Source of the DNA: Bacteroidota bacterium
Lineage (GTDB): Bacteria; Bacteroidota; Bacteroidia; Flavobacteriales_D; Crocinitomicaceae
Direction: 5' to 3'
DNA: 64,000 nucleotides
Assembly: GCA_006226425.1 (NCBI GenBank)
Contig: SBGX01000032.1
Coordinates: 1 to 64,000 of the forward strand
Made by a program: the position numbers and the translations under genes. Shown here one piece after another: positions 1 to 7,748 of the stretch. The notes beneath the pieces were generated by a model. It worked only from the letters and a program-made list of their open reading frames with translations. It did no database searches and was not told the origin of the DNA. Positions within the stretch are counted from its first letter, which is position 1; the number at the start of each line of letters is the position of its first letter.

Positions 1-690
1 TGTGACGGAGATGGAGTAACAAACGGAACAGAAGGTACCGACGGTACTGACCCAACGGATCCATGTTCTATGAATCCATCCAGTGTAACGGTAACACAAT
101 CCGGAGCATGGCTAGCAGCCGACTGTGATGGTGATGGAGTGACGAATGGAACGGAAGGAACTGATGGTACGGACCCAACAGATCCATGTGACTACAATAC
201 AGCAAGCATGACCTTGGCTCAAACAGGAGATTGGTTGACAGCTGATTGTGATGGAGACGGAGTGACGAATGGAACGGAAGGCACCGATGGTACGGACCCA
301 ACGGATCCATGTTCGCATAATGTTTCTAGTATCACATTGACTCAAACAGGAGATTGGTTGACAGCCGACTGTGACGGAGATGGAGTAACAAACGGAACAG
401 AAGGAACGGATGGTACGGATCCAACGGATCCATGTTCTATGAATCCATCCAGTGTGACGGTAACACAATCCGGAGCATGGTTAGCAGCCGACTGTGATGG
501 CGATGGAGTTACAAATGGAACGGAAGGAACCGATGGTACGGACCCAACGGATCCATGTTCGCATAATGTTTCTAGTATCACGTTGACTCAAACAGGCGAT
601 TGGTTGGCAGCTGATTGTGATGGAGACGGAGTCACGAATGGAACAGAAGGCACCGATGGTACCGATCCAACGGACCCATGTTCTTTCAAC
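1..690 (+). repeat. Tandem 123-bp coding repeats
   Basis: Units begin at 1, 124, 247, 370, 493 and 616, an exact 123-base (41-codon) period. Bases are highly conserved across the calcium-loop half. The variable half follows the order A-B-C-A-C: residues starting SMNPSS, DYNTAS, SHNVSS, SMNPSS, SHNVSS. Units 1 and 4 are nearly identical, as are the second halves of units 3 and 5, which suggests duplication of multi-unit blocks. The array starts before the window, so copy number is unknown. Confidence 0.95.
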
Positions 691-1020
691 AAAGGAAGCA
701 TTACTCTGACTGTTACTTCAACCGTTGAGTGTGATGAAGTCGAAATTCCGGAAGTATTTACGCCGGATGGAGACGGAACCAATGATGTGTTCGAAATCAA
801 AGGAATTGAACATTTCCCAGGAAATCACCTGATCATCTTTAACCGATGGGGGAATGTGGTCTTTGAAACAGACGACTACCAGAATGACTGGAAAGGTGTT
901 TCAACAAGTAAGTACAACCTGAGTGGCGAAGAGTTGCCGTCTGGTACATACTATTACTTGTTTGACACCAAGACAGAATCGAAAGGAATAATTAAAGGTT
1001 ATGTGTACATTGAAAGATAA
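1..1020 (+). CDS. T9SS type B cargo: calcium-binding repeat adhesin, C-terminal part (5' end outside window)
   Basis: The frame is open from base 1, so this is the C-terminal 339 residues of a larger protein. Six 41-residue repeats each carry DCDGDGVTNG followed by D/T/G/P-rich sequence, resembling thrombospondin type 3 or DxDGDG calcium loops. Each repeat has two cysteines about 20 residues apart, which suggests a calcium- and disulfide-stiffened rod. The last ~90 residues (from IPEVFTPDGDGTNDVF to the end GYVYIER) match the gliding-motility-associated, type B T9SS sorting domain. Proteins of this kind are exported by the T9SS and held at the cell surface, often as adhesins. The next genes encode a PorP/SprF protein and an OmpA protein, which type B cargo usually needs as dedicated partners. 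Full length and the N-terminal domains cannot be seen. Confidence 0.9.
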   Translation, partial: CDGDGVTNGTEGTDGTDPTDPCSMNPSSVTVTQSGAWLAADCDGDGVTNGTEGTDGTDPTDPCDYNTASMTLAQTGDWLTADCDGDGVTNGTEGTDGTDPTDPCSHNVSSITLTQTGDWLTADCDGDGVTNGTEGTDGTDPTDPCSMNPSSVTVTQSGAWLAADCDGDGVTNGTEGTDGTDPTDPCSHNVSSITLTQTGDWLAADCDGDGVTNGTEGTDGTDPTDPCSFNKGSITLTVTSTVECDEVEIPEVFTPDGDGTNDVFEIKGIEHFPGNHLIIFNRWGNVVFETDDYQNDWKGVSTSKYNLSGEELPSGTYYYLFDTKTESKGIIKGYVYIER

Positions 1021-1030
1021 ACGAGGCATT

Positions 1031-1942
1031 ATGAGAAATTTCAGAAATAGTTTATTAGTCCTTGTGAGTTTGTTGGGTGGATTTTCATTCGCCCAACAAG
1101 ACCCTCATTTCACACAGTATTTTGACAATACATTGTTCGTGAATCCCGCTTATGCAGGAAGTAGAGATATGTTGAATGTGACCACGATTCACCGGGAACA
1201 GTGGGTTGGATTTACTGGACGTCCCAGGTCAACGACCATGAGTATTCATTCGCCGCTTAAATACAGATCGGTTGGACTTGGTTTAACGGCTGTAGCGGAT
1301 GAAGTGGGTCCGATTCGACAAACGATGTTTTACGGAGACTTTTCGTACTCGTTGAAGTTTAAAAGAGGCTCCAAACTCGTTTTTGGTTTGAAGGGAGGAT
1401 TGAACATGATCAGTATTGGAAAAGCCACGTTGGATGCGATAACAGATGGAGACCCCAAACTAAATCAAAGCATCAGGAATAAGGTAAATCCAAATTTTGG
1501 TGGAGGAGTTTACTATCATGCCGATCATTTCTTTGCTGGCATTAGTGTGCCAAGAGTTCTTGAGCAGAGCTATGATGTTACATCAACAAACCTTGAAAGA
1601 AGGCATTATTTCTTAGTGACAGGGGGAGTTTTTAAGGCAAATAGTGAGTGGAAATTGCGTCCGTCTGTCCAATTAAAATTCACTGAAGGAGCTCCACTAA
1701 GTGCGGATTTTTCAATAGCCGGAATCAGCAATGATAAATTATGGATTGGAGCTATGTACCGTTTAGATGCAGCGTTTGGAGTGTTCACACAATATCAGAT
1801 CACGAATCAGTTTAAAATAGGTTTTGCATCAGAATTTGGAACACAGGCCATTCGAAACTACAATTATGGTACTTTTGAGGCCTTGTTGTCATACGATTTT
1901 GTATTTAAGAAGGAAGGAATTAGATCACCAAGATATTTCTAG
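1031..1942 (+). CDS. Type IX secretion system membrane protein, PorP/SprF family
   Basis: 303 residues. A signal peptide (MRNFRNSLLVLVSLLGGFSFAQ) is followed at once by the family signature QDPHFTQYFDNTLFVNPAYAGS. The rest has the alternating aromatic/polar pattern of an outer-membrane beta-barrel and ends in FVFKKEGIRSPRYF. PorP/SprF proteins are outer-membrane parts of the T9SS or cargo-specific surface partners; SprF is needed for SprB secretion in Flavobacterium. I start at the ATG at 1031 because the upstream in-frame ATG at 1001 lies inside the preceding gene and would put charged residues before the signal peptide. It lies 10 bases after the type B cargo gene and 6 bases before the PorE-like gene, so the three are probably one operon. 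Confidence 0.9.
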   Translation: MRNFRNSLLVLVSLLGGFSFAQQDPHFTQYFDNTLFVNPAYAGSRDMLNVTTIHREQWVGFTGRPRSTTMSIHSPLKYRSVGLGLTAVADEVGPIRQTMFYGDFSYSLKFKRGSKLVFGLKGGLNMISIGKATLDAITDGDPKLNQSIRNKVNPNFGGGVYYHADHFFAGISVPRVLEQSYDVTSTNLERRHYFLVTGGVFKANSEWKLRPSVQLKFTEGAPLSADFSIAGISNDKLWIGAMYRLDAAFGVFTQYQITNQFKIGFASEFGTQAIRNYNYGTFEALLSYDFVFKKEGIRSPRYF

Positions 1943-1948
1943 ATATCG

Positions 1949-4285
1949 ATGAGAAGATATTTGTTTTTTGTTTGTCTGGTAGCACATACCTGCATATTGG
2001 CCCAATCGGGAAAATTAAAGAAGGCGGATGCCCATTTTAGTCGAATAGCCTACGCATCGGCTGCTGAAATCTATGAACAGTTGTTGGGAACACGTTCAGA
2101 GTCGTCCGCAATGGTTTCTAGGTTAGCATATTGCTATTATCAGATGGGGCAGGTGGAAGAAGCCGAAATTCACTACCGGAAGTTGGTTGAATTGACTGGT
2201 TCAACCTTTGATGATACCCTGGATTATTTCAATTTTGCACAGGTATTGAAACAAAACGGGAAGTATAGAGAATCGGATGTTTGGATGAAAAAGTATCACA
2301 AGTTGTCAAGTGAAGATTCGCGGGCAAGAGAATTTATTCAGAATGAGAATTACATCCAACAAATAGAACGATCGGGAAATAAGTTCACAGTGGATCATTT
2401 GAACTTCAACTCGAAGGAAGCAGATTTCGGAGGCTATCAAATTCAGAATCAGGTGTATTTTGTTTCCGGGAGGACCGATCATCCCCAAATCAAAAAGAAT
2501 TGGGCCTGGAACAATATGAATTTTCTGGACTTGTATACCATTGAGCGGGATACCGGGAACACTTATGGAAGTCCTAAAATTTTCACGAAGCGAGTAAATA
2601 CCAAGTTTCATGAAGGGCCAATTTGTTTCACTCCGGATGGGAAGAGGGTATTCTTCACAAGGAATAATATTGCGTCTGGACCGGAACGAAAAGACAAGAA
2701 GGGAATTCAAAACCTGAAACTTTACATTGCCGATGTCGTGCAGAACGATATCTGGTTGAACGAAAGAGAGTTCAAGTATAACTCGAAAGAATACTCCATT
2801 GGTCACCCAAGCGTTTCTGCTGATGGAAAGGAACTTTATTTTGTTTCAGATATGCCAGGAGGATACGGAGGGGCGGATATTTATCGGGTTCAAATACTCG
2901 AAAATGGTGAGTTTGGAAAACCGGAAAATTTGGGTGAGACGATCAATACGGAAGGACAGGATATGTTTCCCTGGATCAATCAGGAAGGCTTGTTGTTCTT
3001 TTCGTCAGACGGACACACCGGTTTGGGAGGTCTGGACATCTATGTTGGTTTACCAAATCGCTCTGGGACTTATACCCGAATCTTGAATGTTGGAAAACCA
3101 GTCAACTCAAGTAGAGATGATTTTGCATTCATCATGGACCAAAGTTCGGTGAAAGGGTACTTTTCTTCGAATCGTCCTGGTGGCGAAGGAAGCGATGATA
3201 TCTATGCCTATCGATTGGAAAGCCCGATTAGAAAAGGGTTGATTATTGACGGTGTGGTCAAGGATGCGGCCAATAAGAACGCAATTTATTTGGCAAAAGT
3301 TCTATTAAAGGATTCTCTGGGGAATATTCTGGCTGAAAAAACAAGTGATTCCGAAGGATATTTTGAATTCGAAATAGACCCGGACAACCAATATACGGTA
3401 GAGGTACAGAAAGAAAAGTTTTTCACGAACATGGTCAGTATAAGCACAAAAGAAGTGCCTGAAGATGGAGTGATTAAAACGAGTATCTTGTTGGATGAAG
3501 ATACGGGAATTAGCTTGTTTGGAACGATCGTAGATGCTGAAACACGACGACCAATTGAAAACGTGAAAGTAGGTATTGAGGACTTTGACATAGAGCAAAA
3601 CTCTAAGGATTACCTGACCGATCAATCGGGATTGTTCAATGGTCCGGTGAAGGGATATAAGGTCGGAGATGAATTAAATTACAAGATTACACTCGAAAAG
3701 GAAGGTTATTACAAAAAGATGGTCTTGTTTTCTTATCCGATTGAAAAATTGGAGCCGATCAACATCCAACAGTACCTAAATGTTTCGATGGATCGTATTG
3801 ATACTGAAAATCCAAAGGATTCCATGTATTATACCGAGGAAGGAAATCCGATTAAAGAAGGTGGCGATCTGGCCGAATTGATCGATATCAAACCCATTTA
3901 CTTTGATCTGAATAAATACAATATCAGATCAGATGCAGCGGTGGAATTGAACAAGATTGTAGAGATCATGAATAAGTATCCAGGAATGGTTGTTGAGTTG
4001 GGATCTCACACAGATTGTCGTGGAAGCAAAGCCTATAACGCACGACTTTCGGACCGACGAGCTAAGGCCTCAGCTAACTACATTAAAAAGCGAATTTCAA
4101 ATCCGGAAAGAATTTATGGAAAAGGATACGGAGAATCTAAATTGATTACGAATTGTCCGTGTGAAGGGTCTGTAAAATCTTCCTGTTCGGAAGAAGAGCA
4201 TCAAAAGAACAGACGTACGGAATTCCTGATTATTAAGTTGAATCAGAAAGTCAAAGTGCGTAATGCAGCGATTGATAAACGCTAA
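1949..4285 (+). CDS. PorE-like OmpA-family protein (TPR, PD40 propeller, carboxypeptidase-like, OmpA)
   Basis: 778 residues. Order of parts: signal peptide (1-19), TPR-like helices (about 20-115), PD40/WD40-like propeller blades (about 150-420, with repeated SxDGxxLYFxS and GGxDIY motifs), two carboxypeptidase-regulatory-like beta domains (about 428-600), and a C-terminal OmpA peptidoglycan-binding domain (about 640-765; PIYFDLNKYNIRSDAA, then HTDCRGSKAYN and LSDRRAKA). This is the architecture of Porphyromonas PorE, which links the T9SS outer-membrane machinery to peptidoglycan and is paired with PorP. Here it sits 6 bases after a PorP/SprF gene and downstream of a type B cargo, so it is probably the periplasmic anchor for that surface protein. 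Whether it serves the core T9SS or only this cargo is inference. Confidence 0.85.
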   Translation: MRRYLFFVCLVAHTCILAQSGKLKKADAHFSRIAYASAAEIYEQLLGTRSESSAMVSRLAYCYYQMGQVEEAEIHYRKLVELTGSTFDDTLDYFNFAQVLKQNGKYRESDVWMKKYHKLSSEDSRAREFIQNENYIQQIERSGNKFTVDHLNFNSKEADFGGYQIQNQVYFVSGRTDHPQIKKNWAWNNMNFLDLYTIERDTGNTYGSPKIFTKRVNTKFHEGPICFTPDGKRVFFTRNNIASGPERKDKKGIQNLKLYIADVVQNDIWLNEREFKYNSKEYSIGHPSVSADGKELYFVSDMPGGYGGADIYRVQILENGEFGKPENLGETINTEGQDMFPWINQEGLLFFSSDGHTGLGGLDIYVGLPNRSGTYTRILNVGKPVNSSRDDFAFIMDQSSVKGYFSSNRPGGEGSDDIYAYRLESPIRKGLIIDGVVKDAANKNAIYLAKVLLKDSLGNILAEKTSDSEGYFEFEIDPDNQYTVEVQKEKFFTNMVSISTKEVPEDGVIKTSILLDEDTGISLFGTIVDAETRRPIENVKVGIEDFDIEQNSKDYLTDQSGLFNGPVKGYKVGDELNYKITLEKEGYYKKMVLFSYPIEKLEPINIQQYLNVSMDRIDTENPKDSMYYTEEGNPIKEGGDLAELIDIKPIYFDLNKYNIRSDAAVELNKIVEIMNKYPGMVVELGSHTDCRGSKAYNARLSDRRAKASANYIKKRISNPERIYGKGYGESKLITNCPCEGSVKSSCSEEEHQKNRRTEFLIIKLNQKVKVRNAAIDKR

Positions 4286-4376
4286 TTTCGACTAGAGCAT
4301 ACTTTTAGAGCACCAATAAAGTGGCTTTGTTCCATTGGGGATGAAGTTTCCTGGATGAACCAAAAGGGAAGTATGT

Positions 4377-4384
4377 TACCTTTG
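4377..4384 (+). promoter_or_regulatory. Putative -7 element (TACCTTTG) of the DEAD-box helicase gene
   Basis: TACCTTTG matches the Bacteroidota -7 consensus TAnnTTTG, 20 bases before the helicase start. No TTG is found at the usual -33 distance, so support is partial. It lies in the 119-base gap after the PorE-like gene. Confidence 0.45.
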
Positions 4385-4404
4385 TCCTGATCTAAACGCA
4401 TGGG

Positions 4405-5625
4405 ATGAAATTCAAAGATTATCAAATCTCCACGAAACTGAAGCAGGAATTGGATCGATTAGCTCTGGTGAAACCAACGGATATCCAGTTCAAGTCGATC
4501 AGGCACATTTTAGAGGGGGAGGATGTATTTGCTGTGGCCTATACCGGAACAGGTAAAACGGCCGCCTTTGTCATTCCAATTCTGGAACTCATCCAGCGAC
4601 GAGGAAAAAAAGAAAAGGGAGTTCAGGCCATCGTATTGGTGCCAACGAGGGAACTAGCCTTGCAAATTAGTGGCGTGTTTGATGAAATTGGACGAGGACT
4701 TTGGGTTCGTACGGTATGCATTCATGGAGGAGTTGATCAGGAGGGGCAAAAAGAACTTTTGGACCAGGGAGCCCAGGTGGTTGTTACAACACCGGGGAGG
4801 ATGTTTGATTTGGTGGCCCAGGGTACCTTGAGTCTAAAGCAGGTAAAACATCTGGTGCTCGATGAAGCCGATTTGATGTTGGACATGGGCTTTCGGAAAG
4901 ACGTGGAGGATTTGGTCAAGAAATTACCTGCCAGAAGACAGAACCTCTTCTTTTCGGCGACCATCAACAAAAAAATCAAGTCCTTTGCTTATCAGATCGT
5001 ACGCGATGCAATTCGAATTCAACTCTCTCCTAAGAATCCGGTTGCCAAAACGATCGATCATGCCGTTGCATTTATTGAAATGGACGACAAACGTTTCTTC
5101 CTGGAAAACATATTGAAAGAGTATGAGGAAAGTCGTTTTTTGGTGTTTGTCCGTACAAAAGTGCGTGCTGAAAGGGTAGTAAAGGCTATGGAGCGTGTTC
5201 ATGTAGAGACCAGATTTCTGCATGGCGGCCTGGATCAAAAAGAAAGATTGGAAATTTTGGATGCCTTTCGGGAGAATCGAATTCGGGTACTGATCACAAC
5301 CGATGTGGCAGCGAGAGGGATTGATATTCCAAATGTGGAATATGTCATTAACTATGATTTACCTGAGTATCCCGAAAATTATGTCCACCGGGTAGGAAGG
5401 ACAGGACGAGGAAAACAACGGGGACAGGCATTATCATTTTGTGCCGAATCGGAACTAGAATTGCTGGAAGAAATAGAGGATTATACCGGTGAGGAAATCG
5501 TGCGTTATGAATTGGACAAGCAAAGCTATCGGGAAATTTTATTCGACTCGGAAGAGGATGGGGATGATTGGCAGAAATTATTGCGAGATGCCAACAAGGA
5601 GGATGGAACGGAAGAAAACTGGTAA
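4405..5625 (+). CDS. DEAD-box ATP-dependent RNA helicase
   Basis: 406 residues with the full set of motifs in order: Q motif (KPTDIQFKSI, Gln28), motif I AYTGTGKT (45-52), PTRELA (80-85), TPGR (129-132), motif II DEAD (153-156), motif III SAT (184-186), TTDVAARGID (motif V) and HRVGRTGRG (motif VI). The protein ends soon after the second RecA domain with a short acidic tail and no basic RNA-binding extension, so it is a compact RhlE/CsdA-like helicase. It probably remodels RNA in ribosome assembly or mRNA decay; the exact subfamily cannot be decided here. It is convergent with the MutS2-like gene, with only 3 bases between the stops. Confidence 0.95.
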   Translation: MKFKDYQISTKLKQELDRLALVKPTDIQFKSIRHILEGEDVFAVAYTGTGKTAAFVIPILELIQRRGKKEKGVQAIVLVPTRELALQISGVFDEIGRGLWVRTVCIHGGVDQEGQKELLDQGAQVVVTTPGRMFDLVAQGTLSLKQVKHLVLDEADLMLDMGFRKDVEDLVKKLPARRQNLFFSATINKKIKSFAYQIVRDAIRIQLSPKNPVAKTIDHAVAFIEMDDKRFFLENILKEYEESRFLVFVRTKVRAERVVKAMERVHVETRFLHGGLDQKERLEILDAFRENRIRVLITTDVAARGIDIPNVEYVINYDLPEYPENYVHRVGRTGRGKQRGQALSFCAESELELLEEIEDYTGEEIVRYELDKQSYREILFDSEEDGDDWQKLLRDANKEDGTEENW

Positions 5626-5628
5626 GTT

Positions 5629-7743
5629 TTAGGAGATAAACTGTAGCTGGTCAAGATCAACTTTCATACGGGCAAATCCAAAACGGACGGTCACTGTTTT
5701 TTCCGAGAGTTCTTCCACAATCCCTTTTTCTTTACCTGAAATTAGACGAACGGTAGAACCAACCTTAATTTTTTCCTGTTGCTGCTTGCTTTTCTGTTTT
5801 TGAGTAGTCGTTTGTTTCTTCTTGCTCGTTTCTTTTTTAGCACGGGCTTTTACCTGAATAGAAAGTTGTTTTTCCTTTTCTCGTTGTAGAAAGGCTCGCA
5901 GTTCTTTAAGAAGTTCCTGATTCTCCTTGAGTTTTCCTTTTTTCAGTTGAAATCGCTGAATGTAGGATTCCAGGATCTTACCGCTTTCAATAAATTTTTC
6001 TTCCTGAGCCGATTTGCGTTGGATACGTTCCGAATTCAACTGCAATTTCTTGCGTTGTGCCAGGAAGTATCGACGGGCTTCATCTGCTTCTTCCTGAGCT
6101 TCCCGATGCGCTTGATTCAGTTCTTCGAAGTAGTTTTTTTCCCGTTGAAGCTCGGTTAATATTTGATCCATCCGAACCCGACTGTGATCAATTTTTGTTT
6201 TGGCTTCTTCAATTAATTCGGGGTCAATGCCATTGGCTGCTGCAACTTCAAAAGTGAAAGAACTTCCGGGCTGTCCGGGACTGAATTTGAACAGGGGTTC
6301 CAGACTGTCTGAATCGAAAAGCATACAGCCGTTATAGGCGTTTTTAAGTCGGTCGGCCTTGAGCTTGATGTTGTTGTAGTGGGTGGTGATTACCCCGTAG
6401 GATTTTTTATTATATAATTCCTCGAAAAAGACTTCTGCGAGTGCTCCTCCTAATTCCGGATCCGATCCCGTCCCGAATTCATCCAATAAAAGAAGGGTCT
6501 TTCGGTTGGAGAGTTCGAGGAAGTGCTTCATTCTCCGAAGACGGTAGGAATAGGTGCTGAGTTCATTTTCGATGGACTGATGATCTCCAATATCGGTTAG
6601 CACGTGCTGGAAAAAGGACATCTTGCTATTGGCATCGCAAGGCACAAGGAGTCCCGATTGTAACATAATTTGAAGGAGTCCCACCGTCTTTAGGGTAATG
6701 CTCTTTCCTCCGGCATTAGGTCCCGAAATGACCAACATCCTTGCGAATTTGTGCAAAGTGATATTTTGAGCTTCGGTTTTTTTGCCACTATCCCGATTAC
6801 TCCTCCATAAGATCGGATGCCTGGCTTGAATGAGTTCTATTTCCTGATCCTCTGATAGGTGAGGCAGCTCACATTCCAGACGCATGGATAAATTAGCTTT
6901 GGCCTGAATGAAATCAAGTTCGCAGAGCACCTGCTGATATGCTATGATCAAATCAAGGTGCTCAGACAACTCCCTGGTCAGGAGCTTTAGGATACGATAA
7001 ATCTCTTTTTTTTCTTCATCGATCAAGCTGTCCATCTCGCGGTTGGCTTCCAGATTGATCTCGGGTTCAATGAAGGTGAGGCTCCCCGTTTTGGAAGAAC
7101 CCAGTACGGAGCCGGAAACTTGTCTCTTATAGGTGGAGAGGACGGTTAAAACGCGTTTCTCATTAATGAAAGTTTCTTTGGTTTCTGCCAGATAACCCAA
7201 CTTGTTGAGTTGCCGAACAACTTTGTCAAAATTCCGGTTAATCCGATGCCGAAGAACTTTTTGTCCATCTCGGATTTCTGATAGCTTTTCTGAAGCATCG
7301 TTTCGAATCTCTCCCTGATCGTCAAAAACTTTCTTAATCGCCAGGACGAGTACATCTGTATAGTAGCAATTTTGTACCAGTTCACTTAGCAAAGGATAAT
7401 CCCGATCCCTTTTTGAAAAAAAGGTCAGGAGGCGATTCGTTAATTCGGAGGCCTGAAGAATTTTCAGCACTCCTTCGCTATTCAAAACGGCATGTTTGAT
7501 TTGCAACAACTTAATTTCCGCCTGAATCTCATGAAAAAATAGTTGGGGAAAGGCTTCTCCTACTGTGAGGATATTGCAAAACTCTTTCAAACGATACAGA
7601 TCTGGGATCACTTTTGCGGCCTGTTCCTGAGGAGCTAGATTTTCCAAACGGGATTTGGCTGTTTCTCCTCTGGCAGCACCACTTAGCCAGCTTCTGATTT
7701 GCTCAAATTCAAGATCGCGTAGAGTCTGATCATCAAAGGCCAT
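5629..7743 (-). CDS. mutS2: MutS2-family DNA-binding ATPase lacking a Smr domain
   Basis: 704 residues. An N-terminal MutS core/lever region (about 1-300) leads to the MutS ATPase: Walker A GPNAGGKS (341-348), Walker B LLLLDE (417-422) and the conserved TTHY (453-456). A long charged coiled coil (about 515-640) and a K/Q-rich stretch follow, then a ~40-residue beta segment (VGSTVRLISGKEKGIVEEL). The usual C-terminal Smr nuclease domain of MutS2 is absent; the protein stops where it would begin. Family members act on branched DNA or rescue collided ribosomes; without Smr, any nicking activity would have to be supplied elsewhere. It follows the phosphatase gene by 5 bases and is probably co-transcribed with it. 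Confidence 0.88.
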   Translation of the reverse strand: MAFDDQTLRDLEFEQIRSWLSGAARGETAKSRLENLAPQEQAAKVIPDLYRLKEFCNILTVGEAFPQLFFHEIQAEIKLLQIKHAVLNSEGVLKILQASELTNRLLTFFSKRDRDYPLLSELVQNCYYTDVLVLAIKKVFDDQGEIRNDASEKLSEIRDGQKVLRHRINRNFDKVVRQLNKLGYLAETKETFINEKRVLTVLSTYKRQVSGSVLGSSKTGSLTFIEPEINLEANREMDSLIDEEKKEIYRILKLLTRELSEHLDLIIAYQQVLCELDFIQAKANLSMRLECELPHLSEDQEIELIQARHPILWRSNRDSGKKTEAQNITLHKFARMLVISGPNAGGKSITLKTVGLLQIMLQSGLLVPCDANSKMSFFQHVLTDIGDHQSIENELSTYSYRLRRMKHFLELSNRKTLLLLDEFGTGSDPELGGALAEVFFEELYNKKSYGVITTHYNNIKLKADRLKNAYNGCMLFDSDSLEPLFKFSPGQPGSSFTFEVAAANGIDPELIEEAKTKIDHSRVRMDQILTELQREKNYFEELNQAHREAQEEADEARRYFLAQRKKLQLNSERIQRKSAQEEKFIESGKILESYIQRFQLKKGKLKENQELLKELRAFLQREKEKQLSIQVKARAKKETSKKKQTTTQKQKSKQQQEKIKVGSTVRLISGKEKGIVEELSEKTVTVRFGFARMKVDLDQLQFIS

Positions 7744-7748
7744 AGCAA

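Noticed and set aside
1-690. CRISPR-like array of regular repeats
   Set aside because: Units are adjacent without spacers, in frame, and encode a calcium-binding repeat.
68-800. Several reverse-strand reading frames of 70-118 codons across the first kilobase
   Set aside because: They are mirror products of the 123-base repeat array; their sequences repeat with the same period and show no protein features.
2306-2806. 166-codon minus-strand frame inside the PorE-like gene
   Set aside because: Shadow frame over the PD40 region; composition is not protein-like.
4313-4338. Terminator after the PorE-like gene
   Set aside because: CCAAT/ATTGG encloses a small AAAG/CTTT stem but has asymmetric gaps and no T tract.
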